From: Thermodesulfobacteriota bacterium | GTDB taxonomy: Bacteria > Desulfobacterota > Dissulfuribacteria > Dissulfuribacterales > QOAL01 | Assembly (NCBI GenBank): GCA_013154175.1 | Contig: JAADCZ010000042.1 | Coordinates: 1 to 34,247 of the forward strand | Direction: 5' to 3' | DNA length: 34,247 nt | In this document: in pieces, positions 1-7,377 of the stretch | Numbering within the stretch: position 1 is the stretch's first letter | Layout of the letters: each line of letters opens with the position of its first letter | The notes under the pieces: model-generated | The model's input: the letters and a program-made list of their open reading frames with translations, nothing else | The model's database searches: none | Told to the model about the DNA's origin: nothing | Program-made: the position numbers and the translations under genes

Positions 1-318
1 AGCCTTAAGAGGCTCCTTACTGAGAAATGTTTCTACTGCGAGGGCACAGGGGTTCTCAAATCGAGGCGCACCATCTGTTACGACATCTTCAGACAGATAA
101 GCAGGGATGCCCCAGGGTACAAAACCAACGGGATTCAGGTAGCTGTGCATCCCAAGATCGGACACATGCTTTTAAAAGAGGAATCATCCTTTGTTGAAAT
201 GCTCGAGAAGGGTTTGGAAAAAGAGATAGTCATAGTGCCACGGCCTGACTTTCACGTTGAGCAGTTTGAAATAAGTTACATTCATCTTGACAAGGAGCAG
301 AGGGTTTCGCCTAATTAA
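1..318 (+). CDS. rng: Ribonuclease G/E family protein, C-terminal part (5' end outside window)
   Basis: The frame is open from base 1 to the TAA at 316-318, giving about 105 residues of the C-terminus of an RNase E/G family endoribonuclease. The piece begins SLKRLLTEKCFYCEGTGVL, which matches the 'zinc-link' CxxCxGxG region that follows the catalytic DNase I-like domain and joins protomers in this family. The short tail after it, with no long disordered scaffold, suits an RNase G-like enzyme rather than a full RNase E. The protein would act in the cytoplasm in 5S/16S rRNA maturation and mRNA decay; this is family knowledge. The catalytic S1 and DNase I domains are upstream of the window, so RNase G and a short RNase E cannot be separated here. 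The next gene follows after about 35 bases. Confidence 0.8.
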   Translation, partial: SLKRLLTEKCFYCEGTGVLKSRRTICYDIFRQISRDAPGYKTNGIQVAVHPKIGHMLLKEESSFVEMLEKGLEKEIVIVPRPDFHVEQFEISYIHLDKEQRVSPN

Positions 319-353
319 AAGTGGCTCCGCACACAGTTTCCGGGAGAATGAGT

Positions 354-1412
354 ATGACCTTTAAGCCAAATGCCTTGCCTACATTGATTGGTTCAATCCC
401 CCTGAAAGACCACAGGGAGGCAATGAAACTGATACTGAAATATACACCAGAGATTCCACTGTGGCCCCAGTTGCCCTGCTACAAGGAAGAAAGGCTCCTT
501 AGCCAGTTTGCAGAGGGCTTGCCAGGAATCAGCCAGAAGGACGACACCATCTTTTTCGATACAGCATCCCCAGACTTTGACACCGAGGTCCTGTCCTTCT
601 TTGAGGATTATCTGGCAGTAAAGGAGGGGGGAGCCCCCCTCGAGGGCTCGAGATTTGCCTTTTCAAAGGAGACATCAAGGGGCTTCGATGCCTTTCTGGA
701 ACTTGTAAGTCAGCCAGAGGTCAATCCCGTTGCCTTAAAGGGGCAGATAACCGGCCCCTTTACCATGCTGACAGGCATAAAGGATCAGGACGGGAAGCTG
801 TCTTACTTCAATCCAGTGGTCAGGGACGCCGTGATAAAGGCCATATCCCTCAAGGCAGTCTATCAGATCCAGAAGATGAAGGAGATTTGCCCCAATGTTA
901 TCCTGTTTCTCGATGAGCCGGCCCTTTCAGGCTTTGGCTCCTCTGCAATGGTGGGTATTACGAGGGAAGAGGCCCTGAAGGATTTAAAGAGTGTCGTGGA
1001 AGAGGTGAAGGACGCAGGAGCCATAGCAGGAATACACGTTTGCGCCAATACCGACTGGTCTTTGGTGATGGATTCAGGAATCGATATATTGAGTTTCGAT
1101 GCCTATGGTTACTTCGACAAGCTCGTCCTCTACAAAGACGCCCTGGACAAATTTTTCAATTCTGGTGGAATAATAGCATGGGGGCTCGTACCGACCCTGA
1201 ATCCAGACGATCTTGCCAAGGAGGATGTGGAAAGCCTCTTTGACAGGTGGCAGGAGTGTACGAGATCTTTGGGGTATGATGGTGAAAGGCTTGTAGGCCA
1301 GTCTCTCATAACACCCAGTTGTGGGACTGGTTTACTTTCAATAGAACAGGCCGAAAGGGCCTTGGCCCTTACGAGGGCCCTATCAGAAAAGGTCAGGGGA
1401 GATGGTACTTGA
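354..1412 (+). CDS. Small MetE/UROD-superfamily protein, candidate folate-independent ('core') methionine synthase
   Basis: This protein of about 352 residues belongs to the uroporphyrinogen decarboxylase / cobalamin-independent methionine synthase superfamily. It has the size of a single TIM barrel, far shorter than two-domain MetE (about 750 residues). The MetE-type zinc ligands can be recognised: an HVC motif (H228, C230) and a C-terminal TPSCGTGLL segment (C323). A decarboxylase would not need them, so methyl transfer to a thiol such as homocysteine is the likely reaction. The methyl donor is not visible; short MetE relatives in anaerobes can use methyl-corrinoid proteins instead of methyl-folate. 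I chose ATG 354 because GGGAG lies 7 bases upstream; ATG 348 and GTG 321 are alternatives in the same frame. Its TGA overlaps the next ATG (TGATG), which suggests coupled translation. Confidence 0.72.
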   Translation: MTFKPNALPTLIGSIPLKDHREAMKLILKYTPEIPLWPQLPCYKEERLLSQFAEGLPGISQKDDTIFFDTASPDFDTEVLSFFEDYLAVKEGGAPLEGSRFAFSKETSRGFDAFLELVSQPEVNPVALKGQITGPFTMLTGIKDQDGKLSYFNPVVRDAVIKAISLKAVYQIQKMKEICPNVILFLDEPALSGFGSSAMVGITREEALKDLKSVVEEVKDAGAIAGIHVCANTDWSLVMDSGIDILSFDAYGYFDKLVLYKDALDKFFNSGGIIAWGLVPTLNPDDLAKEDVESLFDRWQECTRSLGYDGERLVGQSLITPSCGTGLLSIEQAERALALTRALSEKVRGDGT

Positions 1413-1951
1413 TGAGTGGAAAGAAGGAGAAGAGCCTTGAAAAGATAGAGGTGGCCAAGGAGCTGGCACGACTTTCTGGTCAGTTGGCAGACGGCTTTCT
1501 CGAGGTGGAGGGTCGTCGGGTGGAGCTTCCAGAAAAGGTGGTGCTGACCAAGGTCCTCAAGACAAAGAAAAACGAGGTCTATTTCGAGCTTTCCATCAGG
1601 ACGAGGCTTGAGCAACGTGAGCCAAGGGAGGAGCGAAAGGGCAGGGGCAAGAAGGGTGGCAAGCGTCCCTACAAGGCCAAGCGTGTCAAGAAAGAGATAA
1701 GCATGTACTGGAAGGCCCTCAAGAGGTGTGTGAAAAATGGTGAGCATTTCAGGGACAAGGAAGGATTCATAAAGGCCCTTTCAAAGTATTCCCAGGGGGC
1801 CGAGAAGGAGTGGGTGCAGGAGTGGGAACGCTGCGCCGAGCTTGTGAAACAGGTTCTCGAATTGGCTGAAAAGGGGCAAGTTCAGGAGGCACTCGACAGG
1901 TGCAAGGAGGTGGACGAGCTCTCCAAGGCTTGTCACAAACAGTTCAAATAG
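1412..1951 (+). CDS. XXXCH-type protein with amphi-Trp-like N-terminus
   Basis: A basic protein of about 179 residues that starts at the ATG overlapping the stop of the previous gene (TGATG). Residues about 8-60 follow the pattern of the amphi-Trp domain (helix, GxVEV, a hydrophobic strand, then charged strands ending YFELSIRTRL). A Lys/Arg/Gly-rich linker follows, then a helical C-terminal part ending in LSKACHKQF. This tail resembles the 'XXXCH' signature of Desulfobacterota proteins linked to the so-called GAK systems, in which the first Cys of a heme-like CXXCH is missing. There is no signal peptide, so it should be cytoplasmic and not a cytochrome. No GAK ATP-grasp or kinase gene is visible nearby. 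The function is unknown; the family match is by eye. Confidence 0.6.
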   Translation: MSGKKEKSLEKIEVAKELARLSGQLADGFLEVEGRRVELPEKVVLTKVLKTKKNEVYFELSIRTRLEQREPREERKGRGKKGGKRPYKAKRVKKEISMYWKALKRCVKNGEHFRDKEGFIKALSKYSQGAEKEWVQEWERCAELVKQVLELAEKGQVQEALDRCKEVDELSKACHKQFK

Positions 1952-2089
1952 GTTTCGGTTTTGACGTTTCAGCCTATTTAGCTGCCTTCAAGGGCGTGGC
2001 CAGTCTAAAAAATTCCCTCAATTACTTGCCCTTTACGAAAAAAAAAATTAATTATCCAGGTTAAAAAGAGATAGGGAGGTTAATAAGTC

Positions 2090-3025
2090 ATGGCATGTGC
2101 ATCCAGGGCCAAAAAGCAGACGAAGAAAGAGTCCAGCAAGAAGAAGGAAATCAAAGGCGCCATAGTGGCAATAGTTACCCCATTCAAGGATGGCGAGTTA
2201 GATGAGCAGGGGCTCAGGAACCTGGTGGAGTGGCATGTCAAGTCAGGAACCCACTGCATCGTGCCCTGTGGTACCACCGGCGAGTCTGCCACCCTTTCAC
2301 ATGATGAGCACATGAGGGTTGTGGAGATTACCATTGACCAGGTCAGGGGAAGGGTGCCCGTGATTGCCGGAACGGGTTCCAACTCCACAGAAGAGACCAT
2401 CATGCTTACAAAGCATGCCAAAAAGGCCGGTGCAGATGCCGCTCTCGTAATTACGCCTTACTACAACAAGCCTAGTCAGGAGGGGCTTTATCAGCATTTC
2501 ATGGCAGTTGCCAAGGAGTGCAAGTTCCCAATGATTCTCTACAACGTCCCTGGCAGGACAGGCGTCAACATGCTTCCCCAGACAGTGGCCAGATGTGCCA
2601 AGAACAGATATGTCATTGGAATCAAGGAGGCCACAGGAAGCCTGAAACAGGTTGCCGATGTGATAAGGTTCTGCCCAAGGAACTTTATCGTGCTTTCAGG
2701 TGATGATTTCACTGCATTTCCAACCATGGCCATAGGCGGCAAGGGAGTTATTTCTGTATGCTCCAATGTCATGCCAAAGGAGATGGCCAACATGATGAAC
2801 TATTTCTTCAAGGGCGACATAGACAAGGCAAGAAGGCTTCACTTCAAGCTCTTTCCACTCTTTGAGGCCCTCTTCTATGAAACCAACCCAGTGCCTGCCA
2901 AGACGGCCCTTGCTGCAATGGGCAAGATAGATTCGGATGAGGTGCGCTTGCCCCTTGCCCCAATGAGCGATGAGAACAAGGAACGTCTCATGGAGGTACT
3001 AAAGTCATTGAAGCTTGTGAAGTAG
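2090..3025 (+). CDS. dapA: 4-hydroxy-tetrahydrodipicolinate synthase DapA
   Basis: DapA condenses pyruvate with aspartate semialdehyde in the first committed step of lysine and meso-diaminopimelate synthesis. The 311-residue protein has the family marks: GAIVAIVTPF near the start, CGTTGES at residues 60-66, the active-site Tyr in LYNVPGRT (Y151) and the Schiff-base lysine in IGIKEATG (K179). GGGAGG lies about 10 bases before ATG 2090. Before the usual start of the fold there is a Lys/Ser-rich extension of about 20 residues, not typical of the family. It may be a real N-terminal tail, or the start could be further in, although no better ribosome-binding site is seen there. It is followed 82 bases later by dapB, with dapL further on, so the window holds most of an aminotransferase-type DAP pathway. 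Confidence 0.95.
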   Translation: MACASRAKKQTKKESSKKKEIKGAIVAIVTPFKDGELDEQGLRNLVEWHVKSGTHCIVPCGTTGESATLSHDEHMRVVEITIDQVRGRVPVIAGTGSNSTEETIMLTKHAKKAGADAALVITPYYNKPSQEGLYQHFMAVAKECKFPMILYNVPGRTGVNMLPQTVARCAKNRYVIGIKEATGSLKQVADVIRFCPRNFIVLSGDDFTAFPTMAIGGKGVISVCSNVMPKEMANMMNYFFKGDIDKARRLHFKLFPLFEALFYETNPVPAKTALAAMGKIDSDEVRLPLAPMSDENKERLMEVLKSLKLVK

Positions 3026-3107
3026 GCACTGGTTACACCTTTTTTTGCCACTTGAAGGTGACGGTACATTCAGGCAACACAACGTATTTTAGCGCAGGAG
3101 AGGAACT

Positions 3108-3911
3108 ATGGTTCGTGCAATTGTAGCAGGTGCAGGCGGCCGTATGGGCGGTCGTATCATTACCATGATATCCCAGACGGATGGGATAGAGCTTTCAGCC
3201 GCCTTTGAAAGGCCGGACAGCCCGGTCATAGGTCAGGATGCCGGGGTGGTAGCCGGTGTTGGCGAGCTTGGAGTAAAGATAGAAGACAGTCTCGATGCAG
3301 TGATAGACAAGGGGGATGTGATAATAGATTTCACCTTTCACGAGGCTAGTGTTCAACATGCAAAGAAGGCTGCAGAGAAGGGAAGGGCCATGGTTATTGG
3401 AACCACTGGCTTTTCCAATGAGGAATATGCAGCCTTAGATGAATATTCGAAGAAGTTTCCATTGGTCCTTGCGCCCAACATGAGCGTTGGGGTCAACCTT
3501 CTCTACAAGCTTCTGGAAACAGCAGCCACAGTGCTGGGTGACGACTACGATGTGGAGATAGTCGAGGCCCATCACAGAATGAAAAAGGACGCCCCTAGTG
3601 GCACTGCGCTTCAGCTTGGCCGGGTGGTGGCCAAGGCACTTGGCAGGGATTTTGACGAGGTTGCAGTGTTTGAGAGGCACGGGCTGATAGGTGAGCGTTC
3701 CAAAAAGGAGATCGGCATACAGACCATCAGGGCCGGAGACATTGTTGGTGAGCATACGGTTCTCTTTGGGGGAATCGGGGAACGCATCGAGATAACCCAT
3801 AAGGCATCCAGCCGTGACACCTTTGCAAAGGGTGCTGTAAGGGCAGCCCTTTGGGTGGTTGGCAAGCCTGCAGGGCGATACTCCATGCAAGACGTACTGG
3901 GTTTGTCATGA
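3108..3911 (+). CDS. dapB: 4-hydroxy-tetrahydrodipicolinate reductase DapB
   Basis: DapB reduces the product of DapA to tetrahydrodipicolinate with NAD(P)H. The 267-residue length is normal. The N-terminus has the dinucleotide-binding loop GAGGRMG (residues 8-14), then DFTFHEA and GTTGF, and the catalytic/substrate segment EAHHRMKKDAPSGTA with H155, H156 and K160. GGAG lies just upstream of ATG 3108. The stop overlaps the start of the following fumarylacetoacetase-family gene by ATGA, so the two are probably co-translated. Its partners in the pathway, dapA and dapL, flank it on the same strand. Confidence 0.96.
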   Translation: MVRAIVAGAGGRMGGRIITMISQTDGIELSAAFERPDSPVIGQDAGVVAGVGELGVKIEDSLDAVIDKGDVIIDFTFHEASVQHAKKAAEKGRAMVIGTTGFSNEEYAALDEYSKKFPLVLAPNMSVGVNLLYKLLETAATVLGDDYDVEIVEAHHRMKKDAPSGTALQLGRVVAKALGRDFDEVAVFERHGLIGERSKKEIGIQTIRAGDIVGEHTVLFGGIGERIEITHKASSRDTFAKGAVRAALWVVGKPAGRYSMQDVLGLS

Positions 3912-4672
3912 AAATTGTAAGATTTCTTCCACCTGGCAAGGATGCGCCCCTTTACGGGGTATTGAAGGAAGGGGGCATAATAGCCACCATAGTGGCTAGC
4001 CCCTTTGAAGGCATGATTGTCGAGACCAGCGAGGAGTATGATGAAGATGCCTGTTCACTGCTTGCTCCTTGCGTTCCAACCAAGGTTGTTGCAGTTGGTC
4101 TCAACTATAAGGATCATGCCCAGGAACTTGGAATGGAGGTGCCTGAGGAACCACTAATTTTTTTGAAGCCTCCAAGCTCGGTCATAGGTCATGGCCAGAG
4201 CATAGTCTGCCCTGGGGTAAGCCAGCAGGTGGAATATGAGGCAGAGCTTGCTGTCGTCATGGGCAAGAAGGCAAAGGATGTCGTGGCGGCAGATGCTGCA
4301 GACTACGTGCTTGGTTACACCTGTCTCAATGATGTGACCGCAAGAGACCTCCAGAAAAAGGACGTACAGTTTACCAGGTCAAAGTCCTTTGACACATTTT
4401 GCCCCATTGGACCTTGGATAGAGACAAGGTTGGACCCCTCTTCCGTGCAGGTGCGTTCCTTTGTCAATGGGGAGAAGAGGCAGGATTCCAACACCTCTCA
4501 ATTGGTTCATCCAGTCAATAAGCTCATAGAGTTCATCTCTTCCATCATGACCCTTGAGCCAGGAGATGTGATCGCCACTGGCACACCCTTCGGGGTTGGC
4601 AGGATTCAGCCTGGGGATGAGGTTACTGTTGAAGTAGAGGGAATAGGACGTCTCGTAAATCCAGTTTCTTGA
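3908..4672 (+). CDS. Fumarylacetoacetate hydrolase (FAH) family protein
   Basis: A 254-residue FAH-fold enzyme starting at ATG 3908, which overlaps the dapB stop (ATGA). Family marks are VGLNYKDHAQELG, the metal-binding acidic pair in VEYEAELAVVMGKKA, the GYTCLNDVTARDLQ stretch, and the ending GDVIATGTPFGVG. These proteins are metal-dependent C-C hydrolases, decarboxylases, tautomerases or acylpyruvases; the exact substrate cannot be read from the sequence. The neighbourhood (dapB before it, dapL 27 bases after) is lysine synthesis, where no FAH step is known. It may be a housekeeping acylpyruvase or oxaloacetate tautomerase/decarboxylase that recycles a keto-acid; that is inference. A longer start at 3851 inside dapB was rejected because the ATGA overlap and family length favour 3908. 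Confidence 0.88.
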   Translation: MKIVRFLPPGKDAPLYGVLKEGGIIATIVASPFEGMIVETSEEYDEDACSLLAPCVPTKVVAVGLNYKDHAQELGMEVPEEPLIFLKPPSSVIGHGQSIVCPGVSQQVEYEAELAVVMGKKAKDVVAADAADYVLGYTCLNDVTARDLQKKDVQFTRSKSFDTFCPIGPWIETRLDPSSVQVRSFVNGEKRQDSNTSQLVHPVNKLIEFISSIMTLEPGDVIATGTPFGVGRIQPGDEVTVEVEGIGRLVNPVS

Positions 4673-4699
4673 TAAGTTTTTTGGTAGAAAGGAATAGTT

Positions 4700-5863
4700 A
4701 TGAAGTTTGAGCTCACTAGAAGGATTAAGAATCTTCCTCCGTATCTTTTTGTGGAACTAGACAGAAAGAAGCAAGAGGCAGTGGCCAAGGGAGTGGATGT
4801 CATTGATCTGGGCATAGGTGACCCTGATCTGCCCACTCCAGACTTTATTGTGGAGCGTATGGTAGAGGCCGTGAGGAAACCTTCTAACCACCGGTATCCT
4901 TCATCAGAGGGCAGCCTTGCATTCAGGACGGCTGCTGCCCAGTGGTGTAACAGAAGGTTTGGGCTCGAGCTTGATCCTGCTAGCCAGGTATGCTGTGTGA
5001 TTGGTTCAAAGGAGGCCATTGCACACTTTCCTCTGGCATTTGTGGAGGAGGGCAGTGTCGTTCTTGTTCCCACGCCAGGGTATCCGGTCTATCACATTGG
5101 GACCCTCTTTTGCGGTGGGGATACCTATTACATGCCCCTTGTGGCAGAGAATAATTTTCTTCCCGATCTCGAATCCATTCCTGCAGACGTTGCCCAGAAG
5201 GCAACGATAATGTGGTTGAACTATCCAAACAATCCAACGGCGGCATGTGCCACAAAGGAATTCTTTGCCAAGGTTGTGGAGTTTGCCAAGGCAAACAACA
5301 TCATTGTATGCCACGATGCTGCCTACAGTGAAATGACCTATGACGGCTATGTGGCCCCAAGCTTTCTCGAGACACCAGGTGCAATGGATGTTGGCATTGA
5401 ATTTCATTCCCTTTCAAAGACCTACAACATGACGGGCTGGCGCATAGGTTTTGCCGTTGGAAATCCCGAACTCGTAGGGGCACTCAAGAAGGTAAAATCC
5501 AACGTGGATTCCGGTCAGTTCGAGGCGGTTCAGGAGGCAGCCATTGCGGCTCTTGACAGCGATCAGTCCTGTGTCGAGGAGATGAGAAAGATCTACACTG
5601 AAAGGCGCGACACCCTGGTTGACGGGCTCAATGAGCTTGGACTCAAGGCTGAAAGGCCAAAGGCCACCTTTTATGTGTGGTTCAAGGTACCGGAAGGTGA
5701 AACCTCCGCCTCTTTCTGCGCAACCCTTCTCGATAAGGCAGGGATAGTTTGCACCCCTGGCAATGGATTTGGAGACCCGGGTGAAGGCTATGCAAGGATG
5801 GCCCTGACAGTTGGAAAGGAACGGCTGGAGGAGGTGCTGGAAAGACTCAAGAACGTGCTTTGA
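4700..5863 (+). CDS. dapL: LL-diaminopimelate aminotransferase DapL (class I/II PLP aminotransferase)
   Basis: A 387-residue fold-type I PLP aminotransferase. The PLP lysine is K240 in HSLSKTYNMTGWRIG. Other family residues visible are the NYPNNPT segment (N178), the Asp that binds the pyridine nitrogen in CHDAAYS (D206) and the GIGDPDLPTP motif near the N-terminus. DapL transfers an amino group from glutamate to tetrahydrodipicolinate and gives LL-DAP in one step, bypassing the succinylase or acetylase branch. Location directly downstream of dapA and dapB makes this role much more likely than aspartate aminotransferase, which has similar sequence. The stop overlaps folK (TGATG). Confidence 0.9.
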   Translation: MKFELTRRIKNLPPYLFVELDRKKQEAVAKGVDVIDLGIGDPDLPTPDFIVERMVEAVRKPSNHRYPSSEGSLAFRTAAAQWCNRRFGLELDPASQVCCVIGSKEAIAHFPLAFVEEGSVVLVPTPGYPVYHIGTLFCGGDTYYMPLVAENNFLPDLESIPADVAQKATIMWLNYPNNPTAACATKEFFAKVVEFAKANNIIVCHDAAYSEMTYDGYVAPSFLETPGAMDVGIEFHSLSKTYNMTGWRIGFAVGNPELVGALKKVKSNVDSGQFEAVQEAAIAALDSDQSCVEEMRKIYTERRDTLVDGLNELGLKAERPKATFYVWFKVPEGETSASFCATLLDKAGIVCTPGNGFGDPGEGYARMALTVGKERLEEVLERLKNVL

Positions 5864-6381
5864 TGTCTGGAACAAAGAGGAGTCTAAGGGCCTTCATAGC
5901 AGTTGGCTCCAACCTGGGTGCAAGGGTAAGTAACTGCAAAAGGGCCGTTTCCATGGTGGATGAAAGCCCGGGGGTGGATTGCCTTTCACGTTCCAGCCTC
6001 TACGAGACGGCCCCAGTGGGCATAAACTCCCAAAGGCCCTTTGTTAACGGGGTGTTCGAGGTCAGAACCACCCTTGGCCCCCTGGATCTTCTGGATGTCC
6101 TCCTCGAGGTTGAAAAGCAGATGGGGCGAGACAGGAGCCAGGGGCCAGACAGGGTGATTGATCTTGATTTGCTCAACATGGAAGGGGTTACGAGGCAGCC
6201 CGATGAACGAAGTGATCTGGAACTGCCGCATCCCCGCCTTGCAGACAGGGATTTCGTCCTGGTTCCTTGGGCTGAGATAGCTCCCGATGTTGTGGTAGAG
6301 GGCCTTGGCAAGACGGTAAGGGAGCTTTTGGAATGCCTATCTTCACTGGAGTCTGTCATTAGAAAGGTGGAGGAGCTTTAG
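5863..6381 (+). CDS. folK: 2-amino-4-hydroxy-6-hydroxymethyldihydropteridine diphosphokinase FolK
   Basis: FolK transfers pyrophosphate from ATP to the pterin alcohol in folate synthesis. The 172-residue protein shows AVGSNLG at the N-terminus, SSLYETAPVG, the nucleotide and metal-binding GRDRSQGPDRVIDLDLL segment, and the C-terminal ELPHPRLADRDFVLVPW motif. Length is normal for the stand-alone enzyme; no folP or folB fusion is present. It starts at the ATG that overlaps the dapL stop. Its 3' end contains the GGAGGAG that probably serves the next gene. Confidence 0.94.
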   Translation: MSGTKRSLRAFIAVGSNLGARVSNCKRAVSMVDESPGVDCLSRSSLYETAPVGINSQRPFVNGVFEVRTTLGPLDLLDVLLEVEKQMGRDRSQGPDRVIDLDLLNMEGVTRQPDERSDLELPHPRLADRDFVLVPWAEIAPDVVVEGLGKTVRELLECLSSLESVIRKVEEL

Positions 6382-6645
6382 TTGCAGCGGCTAATCTTTT
6401 TTCTCATAATCGTTTACCTCATCTATTACCTGTTCAAGAGGTTTGTTTCCGGAATTTTCAGGCCAAGGCCTCCCAAGAGGCAAAAGCATCTTCCACCAAT
6501 TACCGATGAGCTAGTCAAAGACCCTGTGTGTGGCACCTATGTTCCAAAGAAAGAGGCCATTGTCTATGGCAGAAGGGGCAAGCTTTACTATTTCTGTTCC
6601 AAGGAGTGCCTTGAAAAGTTCAAACAGCAAAAGGCCAAGGGGTAG
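6382..6645 (+). CDS. Small single-pass membrane protein with YHS-type metal-binding domain
   Basis: An 87-residue protein beginning with a TTG directly after the folK stop codon. The start is supported by GGAGGAG 6-7 bases upstream and by a hydrophobic helix right after it (residues about 4-22). A basic, proline-rich stretch follows, then a YHS-like domain: DPVCGTYVPKKEA and YYFCSKECLEKF. The Cys pairs (CG..., CxxxC) resemble the small metal-binding modules of copper ATPases and related proteins. It is likely anchored in the inner membrane with the domain on the cytoplasmic side (positive-inside rule). Metal handling is a family inference; the partner is unknown. It is the last gene before the tmRNA. 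Confidence 0.82.
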   Translation: MQRLIFFLIIVYLIYYLFKRFVSGIFRPRPPKRQKHLPPITDELVKDPVCGTYVPKKEAIVYGRRGKLYYFCSKECLEKFKQQKAKG

Positions 6646-6658
6646 TTTTTAACGACCC

Positions 6659-6687
6659 TTGACTTCCTGGGCAGTCATGCTTATTTT
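6659..6687 (+). promoter_or_regulatory. Sigma-70-type promoter for the tmRNA gene
   Basis: A -35 TTGACT (6659-6664) and a -10 TATTTT (6682-6687) are separated by exactly 17 bases. Initiation near 6694 would give a 5' leader of about 34 bases, removed by RNase P from the tRNA-like precursor. Confidence 0.65.
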
Positions 6688-6727
6688 TTGGGCAAAGGCA
6701 GCTAGCCTTCAATCCTTGTTGGAACCT

Positions 6728-7081
6728 GGGGGCGACACGGTTTCGACGAGGGTATGGAAGCTCAAGCTGCGTGCCGGGGTCCGCGACCTCGTTAAAAACG
6801 CGGAAAAAACACAAACGCCGACTCTGAATACGAGTACGCACTGGCTGCATAGTCAGCCACGTCCTGCAGGCCCTGCCTGTTGGACCTGTAGGGCGCCAAG
6901 CTAACAGGCTCGCCCGATCCAGTTACCTGCGCTGGAAAGGGTTAAACATTTTGCAGGTTAGCCCTGGAAAGATCCTGCCCAGATGGAGCTTTCCGGGCGA
7001 AAATGAAAAATCTGGGCTACGCACGTAGACGCTTGAGTGGAATGCTTTCGGACGCGGGTTCGACTCCCGCCGCCTCCACCA
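6728..7081 (+). ncRNA. ssrA: Transfer-messenger RNA (tmRNA, ssrA)
   Basis: The gene begins with GGGGGCGACACGGTTTCGACG and ends in a T-arm GCGGGTTCGACTCCCGC followed by CGCCTCC and an encoded ACCA. The first seven bases (6728-6734) pair with 7071-7077 (one G-T pair) to form the tRNA-like acceptor stem. The tag reading frame ends at TAG 6850-6852 and reads back as TNADSEYEYALAA from 6811, with the ALAA degradation signal typical of tmRNA tags. The exact resume codon (ACA 6811 or AAC 6814) is uncertain. Pseudoknot-forming inverted repeats follow the tag. With SmpB it rescues stalled ribosomes. This is the one-piece form. A T-rich run follows directly at 7082. Confidence 0.97.
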
Positions 7082-7377
7082 TTTTTTTATTTTTCATCCC
7101 CTTACGACCTTCCAAGAAGATTCGGGCTTTGGCCCCTTTTTTCAATCATTTAGTTATCCACTTATCCACGCACATTCCCTTTATCAATCCTATCCAGCCA
7201 ATTTTCTTCATTTCATGCCTACATTCTGCACCATACCCAGGTGATCTACTCGAAGGGCAATGACCATGTCATCGATGCCGTCTGAAGGGCACTGCCTGTC
7301 AAGTAACAGGCCAAGCACAACCAGAATGGGGAGGAGACCCTTTCCCTGAACCTTATGCTGCCAGCCTCTTTGTCTAC
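7082..7377. other. Intergenic stretch between tmRNA and the abiE operon
   Basis: No gene was recognised. The first 15 bases are T-rich and, with the tRNA-like hairpins before them, probably end tmRNA transcription. At 7154-7170 two DnaA-box-like nonamers, TTATCCACT and TTATCCACG, overlap by one base. I found no copy of the tmRNA 3' end further downstream that could mark the far end of an integrated island. Confidence 0.5.

Noticed and set aside
1130-1747. 205-residue minus-strand open frame across genes 2 and 3
   Set aside because: Leu/Pro/Ser-rich shadow of two coding genes with no recognisable domain.
1952-2089. Lysine riboswitch before dapA
   Set aside because: The gap is only 138 bases and shows no lysine-riboswitch core or terminator hairpin.
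7154-7170. Two DnaA-box-like sequences (TTATCCACT, TTATCCACG) as a replication origin
   Set aside because: Only two overlapping near-matches, no AT-rich unwinding region, no dnaA, repA or parAB nearby; probably chance.
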